Source: Brachyhypopomus gauderio
Taxonomy: Eukaryota > Chordata > Actinopteri > Gymnotiformes > Hypopomidae
Assembly (NCBI RefSeq): GCF_052324685.1
Contig: NW_027506910.1
Span: 570,121 to 634,120 of the forward strand
DNA length: 64,000 bases
Reading direction: 5' to 3'
Below, in pieces: positions 32,290 to 44,400 of this stretch. The notes beneath the pieces were generated by a model. It did not search any database and was not told the DNA's origin. It saw nothing but the letters and a program-made list of their open reading frames with translations. Position 1 is the first letter of the stretch. Each line of letters opens with the position of its first letter. The position numbers were made by a program, and so were the translations under genes.

Positions 32290-33895
32290 CTGTGATCCAG
32301 ACAAAAAGTGATCAAAAAACCAGGACTCCGATACCCTTGCCCAGATCAGGATTCCTGGGGCCTCACCCTGGATCCAGACCTGGCAGAGTAGCTCCTTGGT
32401 GAGCACCTGGTGGCCGGGTTTCTATCCATGGAGCCCGGCTGGGCACAGCCTGAAGGAGACACATGAGTTCACTCTCCCATTGGCCCATCACCTGTGGGAG
32501 AGGTAGTAGTAGGGGTACGGTGCATTGTGGATTGGGCGGAGGCTGAAGGCAGAGGCCTTGGTGTACCAATCCTTGGTTACTGAAGCTGGCTCTTGGGACA
32601 TGGAACACACAGTTTGGGTTCTGGAACCAATCCTCTCGAGAGAGGCTGTACTTTATTCTTTTCTGGAGTTGCCCTGAACAGCTCTGACTGTTGTTTGTGC
32701 TTATGTACTAAATGGCAGTTCGGAGTACCCGGCCTTCTTGGAGTTTTTAGAGGGTATACCGGAAGGTGCCCCTTCTGGGGATTCCATTTTTCTGCTAGGG
32801 TACTTCAATGCTCACTTGGGCAATGACAGTATGACCTGGAAGGGCGAGACTGGGAGGAATGTGCACCCTGATCTGAACCTGAGTGGTGTTCTGATATTGG
32901 ACTTCTGTGCTTGTCAAAGTTAGTCTATAACGAACACGATGTTCGAGCACAGAGGTGTCCATGAGTGCACATGGCACCAGGACACCTTAGGTCGCAGATC
33001 GATGATTGATTTTGTAATCGTGTCGTCAGACTTGAGACCTTGTGTCTTGGACACAGGTAAAGAGAGCAGCTGAGCTGTCAACCGATCGCCACCTAGTAGT
33101 TAGTTAGATCAGACGGCAGGTGAGGATGCCGGACAGACCTGGCACACCTAAACATATCATGAGGGTTTGCTGGAAATGTCTGGCAGAGGAACTTGTCAGA
33201 AAGGTCTTTAACTCCCACATCCGGCAGAGCTTTGACTGCATTTCGAGGGAGGGATCCTGAGTGGGCCTTGTTCCATGCCTCCATTGTCAATGCAGCAGAC
33301 CGGAGCTGTGGCCGAAAGGTTGTCTGTGCCTGTTGTGGCGGCAACACCCAAACCCAGTGGTGGATGCCTGTGGCAAGAGTTCGGTGAGACCATGGAAAGT
33401 GATTTTTGATTCTGGCAAACTGTCAAGCAACTCAGGATGGGGAAGGGGTTCCTGACCAACACTGTATACAGTGGTGCAGAGGATCTGCTGACCTCGGCTG
33501 GGGATGTCATTAGGCGGTGGGAGGAATACTTCAAGGATCTTGTCACTCCCCTCCATCATGCCTTCCACAGAGGAAGCGGAACTAGAGGACTAGGACAGGG
33601 GTTTACCCATCACTCGGGCTGAGGTGACCCCCTATGCGGCAAGGCTCCGGGGGTGGAGGAGATCCGCCCTGAGTTCCTTAAGGCTCTGGATGTTGTGGGA
33701 CTGTCTTGGCTGACACGTCTTTGCAACATCGTATGTACATTGGGGGCTGTGCCTCTGGACTGGCAAACTGGGGTGGTTGTTCCCCTTTTTAAGAAGAAGG
33801 ACCAGAGGGTGTGCTATCGGGGAATCACACTCCTCAGCCTCCCTGGTAAGGTCTATGCAGGGGTTCTGGAGAAGAGAGTCCGGTCTACAGTCGAA
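32290..33895 (+). mobile_element. Rex3 LINE, 5' UTR and endonuclease region, decayed
   Basis: 5' UTR-like sequence (32400-32600), an endonuclease block (32750-32925: [29 protein letters not shown]), a linker block (33190-33560: SCGRKVVCACCGGN, VRKFWQ-like and GDVIRRWEEYF motifs) and the start of RT (33640-33895: EIRPEFLKALDVVGLSWLT, LDWQTGVVVPLFKKKDQRVC, ITLLSLPGKVYAGVLE). TGGCAAACTGGGGTGGTTGT (33764-33783) matches a conserved Rex3 site. Stops and deletions separate the blocks; copy 2 (54690-56330) keeps about 150 bp lost here near 32680. Confidence 0.8.
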
Positions 33896-34199
33896 TAGCA
33901 AGCTAGGTACACTTGTACAATTAACTCCCAAACATCACATGATCATATTTTTCATGGCTATGTAGGAAATACAAATATGTTAACAAGAAACATTATTTTG
34001 AAAGAATAGCAAGTAATGTATTTATGTTTGATTAGTTATTGCTTTTCCTATTTTGCTGGTTTATTGTTAATATTTCTAGCCACATTTGCTGATCACTTAT
34101 TCTGAGTTTCAATTATCTTTCACTCAGCATATAGAGTGCCATTAGAATTGAGCTTCTCTTAACTACGGTAATACGATAAGAAATAAGAATAATAAGAAA

Positions 34200-35064
34200 T
34201 TATAAGAAAATTCCATCCATCCATATGCATCCACTTACCTGGGTCATGTGGACAATTGGACATGCTCCCAGTTGGACATGTCTGGAATGCCTCACCAGGG
34301 ATGTGTCCAGGAGGCATTTGAACCAGGTATCCAAACCACCTCAACTGGCTCCACTGTACATGTAGAAGTAGCGGCTCTCCCGGATGGCCAAAATCCTCAC
34401 CTGATCTTTAACAAAGAGCCTGGACATCCTGTGGTGGAAAATAATTTCTTGTATCCGTGATCTCATATAATCCTGGCCACTTCGCACTTGGCTGTAAACT
34501 GATCCCACAAGAGCAGAAGGTCCTGACTCCAACAAGACCACATCATCCACAAAAAGGAGTAATAAAACCCCCTGAAACCCTCTCTGCTACTTATCTACAC
34601 CAAGAAATTCTGTCCATAAAAAAGTTATGAACAGATTCAGTGACAAAGGGCTGTCCTGACGGAGTCCAGTCTGACTTACTCCCAGCCATGCAAACCAAGC
34701 TCCTGCTCCATTTGTACACGGACTGGATAGCCCATAGCAGGGGCCCAGTACTCTATACTCCCGGAGCACTCCCCAGAGGAATCCCCAAGGGACATGGTTG
34801 AGTGCTTTCTCCAGATTCACAAAACACATGTGGTGTCAGGGCTGGCTCGGCTGCCACTCCCTCTACCACCAGGAGGGGCACCTGAGTCAGTCCTAGACTT
34901 GCGGGATGTAATCAGTAATGATCCGTTTCAGCTGTCTGAAGGCTTCTTAAGGAAGCTTTGGGAAATGGATCATTGCTGATTCGTTGTGGTTTCCTATGCG
35001 TTCTCAGCTGGTATCCTCATTCTCTTTGGTTACTACTCTCAAGTTACTAGGTGTCTCATCACCG

Positions 35065-35097
<33 letters not shown>

Positions 35098-36130
35098 TTC
35101 TCCTGCTCTCCTTCGAGATATCTCTCCTGCGTTGCTCCCTGACCTCCCTCAAGTTTTCACAAGCCTGTTTCTCTTCCTGTCCTTTTTGTCTTTATTTTGG
35201 GAAGGGTTTTGTTTTGTTGCGGCGTTTTCTCCGCCCCTGGCATTTTCAGTTTTGTTTTCGCATTGCTATTATCCGCGCTATATTTAGTTACAGTTGTTAT
35301 TTTGTTTCTTTTTCCTGTCTCCTTACATTTGAGCTTTTGTCTTTTCACGCGTCGAGTTTTCCACATTTGTTTTGTTTGTTTGGTTCAGCGTGATCTCATT
35401 CTTGCATTCTGTTTTTTACAAACGCAGTTGTGTTGTTAGACGGCACTTGGCTCCTCCTTTTCACACTGTCACTATACGCGGTGAGTACCTCCCTGTACTC
35501 CCGTGTTACATGTGGACTGGTTGAGACTCCCAAGCACCCTCTAGATCCTTTGCAAAGGTAAAAAGCTGTTCCAGTGTTTCATGACAAGGACAGAGCCTGC
35601 AATTTTCCTCTGAGCGAAAGTCACTTTCCATGGTCTCATCACTACCTGTCTGCTGTATCCACAGTCCGATAAGCCAGGCAGATCTGAAGATCTTTCTGAC
35701 ATTGTCAGCAAACCTTAATTAATGATATGTGTGGGTCTGCCCTGTCTATCCGGCATCCTCCCCAACTATCTGATCCACCTTCCAGAACCCCTCCAAAAAC
35801 TCCAAGAAGACAGAGTACTCCGAACTGCCATTTGGTGCATAATCACAAACAACAGTCAGAGCACGTTCCCCAACCCGAAGACGCAGGGAAGCAACCCTCT
35901 TGTCTACTGGAGAAAAACCCCAGCACACAGGCAGTGAGCCAGGAAGCTATGAGTAAGCCCACTCCAGCCCTCTGCCTTTCACCCTGGGCAACTCCAGAAA
36001 AGATTAAAGTCCAGCCTCTTTCGAGTGGATTGGTTCCAGAACCCAAACTGTGTATTGAGGTGAGCCGAACTATATCTAGTTAGTAACTCTCAGCCTCACA
36101 CACAAGCTCAGAATCTCCCAAGAGTCAGCT
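34200..36130 (-). mobile_element. Rex3 LINE fragment split by a solo LTR
   Basis: On the minus strand it holds the C-terminal tail (34330-34200: MRWFGYLVQMPPGHIPGE), RT remnants (34350-34830: HVPWGFLWGVLREYRV and similar) and, beyond the LTR, linker and endonuclease-side sequence (35516-36130). Many stops. Confidence 0.75.
34834..35510 (+). mobile_element. Solo LTR (677 bp) inside Rex3
   Basis: Starts TGTCAGGGCTGG and ends GTGTTACA, with a perfect 5-bp target duplication TGTGG (34829-34833 and 35511-35515). Removing the LTR and one TGTGG restores the Rex3 reading acacatgtggactggttgag seen unbroken at 17090-17110. A (CT)n run lies at 35068-35092. The second copy (57241-63664) is itself split by L1. 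Confidence 0.9.
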
Positions 36131-36184
36131 TCAGTAACCGAGGATTGGTACACCAAGATTTATGCAATAATCCCAAAAGTATTT

Positions 36185-38395
36185 ATAAACAGTTCCAGGT
36201 GTTACTGATTGAGTTTTTAGATGTATATCTCATACTTAATTTATATTACAGCCACACCATAGAACATTTTGCATGTGTACCTTACAATAAAAACCAAAAT
36301 AAAACTGTTACATAAAGCATATTACATTTTGCCTTATTGATATATTATTTTGGAGAAAAATTGCTTTTTAATCAGTATTTTTATTTGATTACAGTACAGA
36401 TCAGGCATCATGTCACACACCCACATACTGTTGTACTCAGTCTGCACAACTGTTAGCATGTTCTCTCTGCTTTGTGTTCTGGAGCCCGCGATTGATGACA
36501 GGCTGAAGAAGATGCTCTGGGATAACATTGATGCTGGCAATGGCTGATCACTGTACACAAAAAAATAATTGTTGTAGACAATGTGCACAGCAGATCCGTT
36601 CCGTACGTGCAGTCTGGAGATCTGCTCATAGGTCAGCATACATACGGGCCTACAGCTCCCTAGCAGCAGAGAATCCACGTGGAAATCACACTGAGCACGT
36701 CTCTCACGTCTCGCATGAATCTCTAAAAATAACTTTCCTCAAACTACTTTGACACAACTAACTCAATGCTTCAGTCTGTACAGTATCCTGACTTATTTTA
36801 ACATCTCAATGCTGTCTCAAAGTCGTTTTCAGACTTTAAAAAAGTAGTTTTAGTAAAGAATACAAAAGATACCAACCTCGAACTGAGAGGCTCACAGAAA
36901 TAACTTCAGTCTTAGCAGCCTCTTAAAGGGTATTACACAAACCAAAATGTAACCCATTTTATACCCAGGTTATAAACCAGGATACTATATTTTAATTTGA
37001 AAGCTGTTATTAAATATTCTAATTTAATTAAGAAATAGTTTTCCAGATATGAATACAAAAAATAATATTTTTATTTTATTTATTTAGTAAATGTTAAATT
37101 GGTTTACTCTGGTTTACACTGAATCCAGCCAGCCAATCAGGTGGCGGCTTGGACAGACGGGGAGAGTTTGTTCCCGCTGACAGAGATTTCACTTCTGTTT
37201 GCATCCTTGCCAGCAGATGAGACTGAGGGTTCTCCTGCTGCAAAACAGATGAAAACGAATTAAATATTTAAAATTAAGAGATATTTAGTAACCTGTTGTT
37301 TATCTGAAAACACCTGAGGGAAAGTATTTCGTTGAGGAACGACGAACGTATGACACTTTTGTACTGGTAAGCAGAAATGCTAACTTTGCATTTGTATATA
37401 GTATAGTAGCTAATGGTAGATCCGTTTAAACTAGCTTGTATTTTAGGTAGATACAGCGACAATATACATGTTTTATGATCAGGTTACATGTTTAATACTA
37501 TTGCTAAAAGAAAAGGAGTTTGAGATTGAGTGTTATATATCACATTATCATAAAGCTTATTAAAAGTGTTGGCGCGAGTTGAGTGTCGTAAGCGCATGCG
37601 TGAGAGTGAGTTTTGGCGCCTAGTGCTGCAGATGACGCTTCATGCTGATTAACGTCAGTATTCCTACTTTTGGTGTATAAAAGTTGTAAATATAGTGATT
37701 AAATGCGATTATTCATTGTATGTGTTGCAAACACTTTACATATGTTCAGTTAATTGTGAATTACGTTCTTTATTACTGTTTTGTGTATTTGTATGGATAA
37801 TATAGTAATGAGATAAATATGGCCTTATTATAGGTCAGGGTTTTTCTTTGGTTGGATGATCACATTTGGACCAATCCATTGATGGCGAGTCTCCCAGACT
37901 AACCTAGAGGCTTTTCTACATTCCATGGACAACCATTGAACTGAAACTTGATTCCTTGACTTGAGCTCTAGATATCAACAAGAACTGGTAGGAGGAACAC
38001 TTACCTTGCAAACTCCATGGACTGAATAGTTCCATCAAATGTGGGACTAAAAGAGAAGGACATTAACACAGACACACATTGAATTCACATTTATTTAATC
38101 ACCCTGAATATTTTGATTTATTTATTTTCTACCCAGATTAGACATAGTCCTTTCTAATATTCTTTTGTGTTTTGTTTACTTATCCTTTGTAAATAAATGT
38201 GAATGCCTTTTCAAATGTCCAACAGTGCCAAGTAATTTTCTTGAGTTGCTGGTTGCCTGAGCTCCGTAGCGATCCTGGTACTCTTCTGATTGGCCCATGT
38301 GTATACCAGTTTAATGCACACATACTCTGTCCACATATCTAAACGCTGATTATTTATATACTTACCTGTTATTATAATTTTACCATAGCCGTTGA
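36185..38395. other. Intergenic between the duplication copies; no gene seen
   Basis: No transporter exon or clear transposon protein. About 38060-38230 is LTR-like (ends with an aataaatgtgaatgcc polyadenylation context), but I cannot place termini. An open minus frame at 36334-36678 shows no recognisable domain. Confidence 0.4.
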
Positions 38396-38399
38396 GTAT

Positions 38400-38990
38400 A
38401 TATTTATTAGTGGTGGGAATTTAACGCGTTAATTTCGATTAATTAATTACAGAGAAAATAACGAACTAAAAAATGTACCCATTTTAACGCATGAGACACT
38501 TTTGCACCGTGGAATGTTTCTCAGTGCACAAATTCCAGGCAGACAGATTATATGGACGAGCTCAAGGACGATGAACATGATGGAGATGACTGAAGAGACT
38601 ATGCTGGTGGATGGGAAATTTTAATATAAGAAACTTCCAAATGGACGTATAAACAAAAATAGTGTTATTTGCACTTTATGCAGGACGCTTATCACAGGAA
38701 CACTTCCACCCTTCATTACCACCTCAACGCAAAACATGTTGGGGCTAACGCTCAGGTCAGTAATGATAACTTAGCTGCTAAATGTATTCCTAGTACGAGC
38801 AAACAGTGTTGCCAGTCAACACTCGACCACATGTCGGGGTTCAAATTAAGAAACAAAATGTCAAAGTCCACGTCAGACAAATTGACCAATTCGCTGGCGA
38901 GATGGATTGCTGTGGACTGTAGACCGCTCTCTGTGGTCAAAGGCTTAAGTAAGACGCGGCAAGTTTAAACGCCTTTGCCGTTCGCGGAGG
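38400..38990 (+). pseudogene. hAT transposase N-terminal relic (BED zinc finger)
   Basis: Follows a ttaacgcgttaatttcgatt start typical of one fish hAT family. Across a frameshift it reads CTLC...STLHYHLNAKH, a BED-type zinc finger (Cys-x2-Cys...His-x5-His), then KLTNSLARWIAVDCRPLSVV, the start of the hAT RNase H-like region. Truncated; inactive. Confidence 0.65.
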
Positions 38991-39039
38991 TTTGCGCGAG
39001 GTGGGATACTCGCGAGAGTATAATCCATAATAAATAATC

Positions 39040-39515
39040 CAGCCTTGAGCGGGCCCAGGGATTACGTCACGCAGCGTGCGGCCTTAGTGCCTGTAAATTT
39101 AAATTTTAATAGTCCAATGAAGGTAATTTAAAAACCAGGACATTTCCTCACTTTAACAAAAACCTGGGATGCCTGGGACAGGATGTGAAATACGGACATG
39201 TCCCGGGAAATACGGACGTTTAGTCACCCTACTTTAAGAGAGCTGGACTGTTTGCCATACCTAGCCACGGCACGTTTAACGGCTTCGGCTTTTTCAGCTG
39301 GATCTTTATACATCTTGTCGTGTTTTGTCTCGAAAAGCTTCTTAAACATGGGTCTGTGGCGAGTGTTGAGTACAGAGCGTTGAGAGATTTCGATTGGAGG
39401 ATTGTGCTCTCCGTCTGAGATTTTTTATTACCAATTTTTTTTTTTGCTGATGCTGGTCCAGCGTGTCGCGTGTCAGTGATTATGCCTCGGCGTGCCACAG
39501 GTTGCCAACCCCTGT
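39040..39515 (-). mobile_element. hAT fragment with one terminal repeat
   Basis: On the minus strand it begins CAGGGGTTGGCAACC (39515-39501), a classic hAT terminus, followed by a decayed start of a transposase ORF (an open frame at 39229-39498, plus a shifted KKLFETKHDKMYKDPAEKAE reading). The other end is missing. Confidence 0.6.
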
Positions 39516-39773
39516 CTTATGGTATTTCACAAAATCACAAATTACATCATAACAGACTGTAACATCAACTTTTATTTAAATTATTTAAACAGGATAAAGT
39601 TGAAACTAAGATACTGTGTGTGTGTGTGTGTGTGCGTGTGCATGTGTGCGCGTGCATGTTTGTATGTCCATACATGTTTGTATGTGTGTGTATGCATATG
39701 TGTGTGTGAACGTGTGTGCATGCACATATAAACGTGTGCATACATGTTTGTGTTGTGTGTATGCATGCGTGTG

Positions 39774-41457
39774 CTATGAAGCGTAGTCTTCATTAATTTC
39801 CATTTTCAGTGGAGTTTCACTCTGCTCCAGCATAGTGAGGCAGATTGATCTTTTTCTGTACGAAAAACAAACAAAAAGGCAGACAAGTGAAACTGGGAAT
39901 GAATCTCTCAGTCTGACAGGTAGGCTGCATTTACACTATATAAGCTTCCTATGTTAAACACTGTATGCCAGCAAAAGATCAGCGTATGGGCAGAGTTGTA
40001 TAATCCGGGTTCAGAAAGTAAAAGTCCTTACCAGGATTTTGCTCAAGCTTGCTAGATTTCTAATTAGTGCAATCCAGGTAAAATGAGGTTTCCGCCACGT
40101 TCATTTCAGTGCGGCGGTCCGCCACGCCTTCGTTCTTCCCCGCCACCCTTCATGAAAATTCGGAGCCCGGCTTTTTATAGTGTAATTGGCCACGTCAAAG
40201 CATTCGTCTGCCTTTCCCGCGCTTGATCAGCGTTACCCCGCCCTCTCTCGTTTCTGACACTGGAATTTGATCAGTAGCGAAAAGGAGCTCATCTCGACAG
40301 GACACCGGCTATCAAACTGGACAACTAAATCCGAGGTATGTGGCGTTGAAATTGTTTTTTTATATTTGTGAACAAGTTGTTGAACATTGTTCAAGGGTTA
40401 TATCAGTTTAGCTGTATTTCCTTTCAGAAAAGAAACATATTCGGCGAAAATTTTCGAGTCCTAACGTCAACGCATCCTCTTTCAGATGAGTTTGCTGAAA
40501 TACTTCGCCAAAAAAAGAAAAGAGCCAGATGAAGAAACTGAACAGGTAAGCCTACCCCACCAAGCACCAGACGTCCTATGGACGTTGTTTTTTGGGCTAA
40601 ATCTGGTCGGCCCGTCATGGCCTGCGTCTAGCCCAAAAACAGACGTTGAAAATTGGGCTGTGTTTCGTCCGTCTGATTTTGGTTCAAATATAACCCGAGA
40701 CTGACGTCTGTTTCAGACCAAACATAGCCCTAACACTATGGAGTCAAATTAGGGTCTTTAATGGTGACGAAAAAATAAAAATATCGCAAATATAAGATTA
40801 GCATTTTGCATTTTACGTTCCTAATTTGTTTCTGCAATACTTTCCCTCTTTTGCGTTTCTTTCTTTTCTTTGCGTTTCACATTTTATGTTGCTGCTTTTT
40901 TTTGCAATACTTTCTCCCTTTTGCGTTTCTTTCTTTTGTTTGCGCGTCACTGCTTTTCTTTGCGTCTCGCATTTTACGTTCATAATTTTTTTTTGCGCTT
41001 CTCTCTTTTCTTTGCTCCGGTTTTACCCTCTGTGTGGGGGCGGGGAAAGAGGCGTGGCCAAGAGCGAAAGGCGTGCTGTGAACGTTCAGCGTCAGTTCAG
41101 CTTCCTTCCACTCGCTGAACTGAACTGCTGCTGCAGCGCATCTGGTGTTAAAGGAAGAGAAAGGTCGGGTGTGTGCGAGGTGGTGGCGCATTTCAGGGCA
41201 TTGTTTTTATTCGCTCAGGTTTTCAAAAGATCATTTCAAACCGACCTCAGTAAAATGATAATAATAATAATATATATATTTTTAAACGAAGTTTTAAAAG
41301 GGCACTTTCGTTGATAAAGGGCAGAGTTGGTGGTGCTTTAGCACCTGATGTCTATGTCTGCACGCATATACCTGTGGTCCAGCTGGGTGTCCGTCTGCCA
41401 TGATACCAGTAACCAAATTGCCGCGCTGTGTGACAGTTCAACTGATGACGCTGAACG

Positions 41458-41494
<37 letters not shown>

Positions 41495-44400
41495 GATATG
41501 GATCAGCTCCACATTCTTACAAAGCTGGCATCTCAGCATGAGGAGTGGCCCCAGCTATACCCCTCATTAAGTAAGTTGGCAGCAATAGCCTTGACGGTGC
41601 CTGTCTCCAGTGTTAATTGTGAGAGAGATTTCTCTACGATGAATAGGGTAAGTATCACTTTAATTTTTTATAATAAAATACACACTCCGTAACATTAGGC
41701 ATTTCATTGATGAAGCCTTCATGTATGTATTCATAATAGGTGAAAACAGACCTGAGAAACAGGCTACAGGGGGAGCACCTGGCTGCGTGCATGCGTATCA
41801 GTATTAATGGACCTTCAGTCCTTGAGTTCCCATACCAGAAGGCCTTAGAGCTGTTCTTTAAAAAATCCAGGGGGATTAAATGCTCTGAGCCAGCCTGCCA
41901 GATGTGCCACTGAATGTGTTGGAAATAAAGAAAATAACTGGAAACATGTGTAATTGTGTTATATCGTGATATCATTAACGTGATATAAATTATCGGTTCC
42001 CAACCGGGGGGTCCTGCCACCGCACCTTCAAGGAAATCCTGGGGGAAACCCTGGGAATCAACACAATCCAGGAAGCCTGAGCAAAATTCTGGTGAGGACT
42101 TTTACTTTCTGAACCTGGATTATACAACTCTGCGTATGGGCATGTTAATACCTCGTCTGCTCAATGTCTGCGATGGTCTCGGGGAGTCGTGCATGGTTGG
42201 TCTCTGGGAAAAGGGAGGCTACCAGTCCTGTGCAGACAGCCAATGTGCCAAAGACCACCTGGGGAAGGAGGAGCCACACCTCCTCCAGTAGCATAATGAG
42301 AGGAGAGATGGACGCGCCCAGCCGGGCCATAAAACTGGTGTAGCCCATCCCATTCTGTCTGCTCCGCCCACAGGCAGAGGGGAGGAGTGAGTAAAGGAGA
42401 GGAGTTAATGAGTTAGACGGATGTAGCTCATTAGTCTGAACTGTACAAGCCAGTCACGGTCAGAAGTCACCGGGGCAATCAATCAATCAAACTAAACCAA
42501 ACACGAATCACCCTTATTTTCTCTGGAAATACACATTAGTCCTCATACGGACAGGCAAATTATCTTTAATAATATAAACGATGTAGTGGTAAAGGGTAGG
42601 GGTGGGTATCACTACTGATTTCCCAGTTCGATTCCGATTCACAAGGTCATGATTCACATGGTTTTGAACAGCCTTTTAAAGTGCAAATTAAGTTTTTTTT
42701 TTTTTTTTTTTTACATGTAACAAAAACATTTATGAACATAGTTCTGAATATTGTAAACATTAAGGTCCGAAAACTTAAGATTTATTCCTGACTGCTTTCT
42801 GACATCTTGGAGATTGTCAAATTTTTCTGCAAGAAAAGGAGCTGATCAACATGTTGGAGTGAGACAGCTCCATTGTGCAGTAACAATATTGCCAGCTGTT
42901 GAGAAAACTGTTGAGAAAGCAGCTTTATACTTGACGCGTCGCGATTGGCGTGAGGGTCCGCGCACCGAAAACAACGTAATCGCGGTGGCCCCGCCAGTGC
43001 CCTGTCGCTTCGCAAGGTCGTGCACCTCTCAAATTTTGAAACTTTGCACACGTCGCGCTTCAGCGCAATGAACAAAGTCATGTTTGCAGGATTCATACAC
43101 CTAAACAAGGTGGAATTAAAGCACGTCACGCGAGATAAAACGCGAGACGTTAAAACGGTACACATATGCGGGGAAAATTGGCCAATTCTAAAGATCAATC
43201 TCAGGTTTAATAAATCGATATCGAATCATTCAAATGAAGATCGACTTAAATCGAAAAATCGATTTTTTTAAACACACCCCTAGTAAAGGGCAGCATCTGT
43301 TTTACATCGTGTAGTGGTAAAGGGTGATCAGAAAAATGATCCACAAAAACAACAATAATAATAAACTGCGCTTGATCCTGTGTTTGAAACAAGCAGTTTG
43401 TGATGTGTTGTGACTGACCTTACAGCTGTTGGGTAGAGCTCTGTGGTGTACAAGAACACACTGGTGAAAGAGGCTTCTGAGAGCCCTTTACCCAACACTG
43501 CTATAACTGTGCGAAATGTCCAGTAGTCTAAACACACACACACACACATGAACAAATGCACATACACATAGTCTTAAATAGTGTAACTGCAGCCTAGATA
43601 ATTGTATCCTCAACCTCTGTAAGCAAAAAAATATTTAGGCTCATTTCATCAAGTTTTAAAATAAAAGGCTACTCTATGCAAAAATCTCCAAATCATTTTT
43701 CTATCAATGCAGAGATATTTTTTCCTTTAACACATATTTTTTGTGATGTGTTTGGACTTATTTTGACACACACAGTTGGATATCCATGTAACAGCTGTGA
43801 AAACAGACGGTATGTAACGTGCGTTAAACGGCACCTTTAGGAAGGATGATGTTGCTGATGATACACACTCCCGTGAGCACGAGTGTGCCCACCTGGCTGG
43901 GGCGGCGGCCTAGCCTCTTCAGACTGAAGTAGACAAGGATCTTGGCGGGTAGCTCGATAGCGGCGTAGATGAAGTAGGTGAGGTGGAGGCTCAAGCCAAA
44001 GCCTGTGATGTTTAAACTGATCCCGTAGTAGGTGGAGGCCACCCCGTACCTGTGGAGGCAGACCGTGCACAGCATGGTCCTGATTGTCCTCGCATGTGGC
44101 CTCTCACACAAACGTGGTCACACACTTACCATGCAAATCCGGTTAAGAGGGTTAGTCTCCTTAAGCGTGGGGTTTTGATGAGGTCTAAGTAGGTATAATT
44201 GTGACCCTGTTTATCGGCTGTTACTACAGTCGACAGAGTCTGAAAATGAGATGGAGACAGAATATTACAGTAGGAGCAGGGCTTAATTTGAGCCAGATCC
44301 TGCCGGAACAGGATCCGGGAACTCTTTAATTTTAAAGGGTGCGTTCCAGGAACTGTCTGCCTCGATTCGGTAACTTTCAAACCTACTAATTATAAGTTAT

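Larger units (their letters stand above)
33897..36130 (-). repeat. Inverted duplicate of the 3' flank of gene B
   Basis: Starts with CAAGCTAGGTACAC, which matches the end of exon 9 and its donor in gene B (8747-8760). It continues with gene B intron 9-like sequence (to about 34150) and a minus-strand Rex3 (34200-36130) carrying the same internal junction as the Rex3 at 7650-8520. A solo LTR interrupts it at 34834-35510. Confidence 0.65.
18920..36180. repeat. Segmental duplication, copy 1 (carries gene C)
   Basis: Aligns with about 39610-64000 in the same orientation. The left edge lies in a TG-rich tract (18923 against about 39615); the right edge is beyond the comparison possible here, since the window ends where copy 2 matches about 35845. 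Exons, introns, hairpins and the upstream Rex3 and LTR remnants are all shared, showing the duplication is newer than those elements. Confidence 0.85.

Noticed and set aside
36334..36678. Open minus frame of 114 codons between the duplicates
   Set aside because: No recognisable domain, no splice partners, AT-rich surroundings; not enough to call a gene.
40826..41314. Plus-strand ORF of 162 codons rich in Phe, Leu and Ser
   Set aside because: Created by TTTGCGTTTCTTTC-type repeats inside the hAT element; low complexity.
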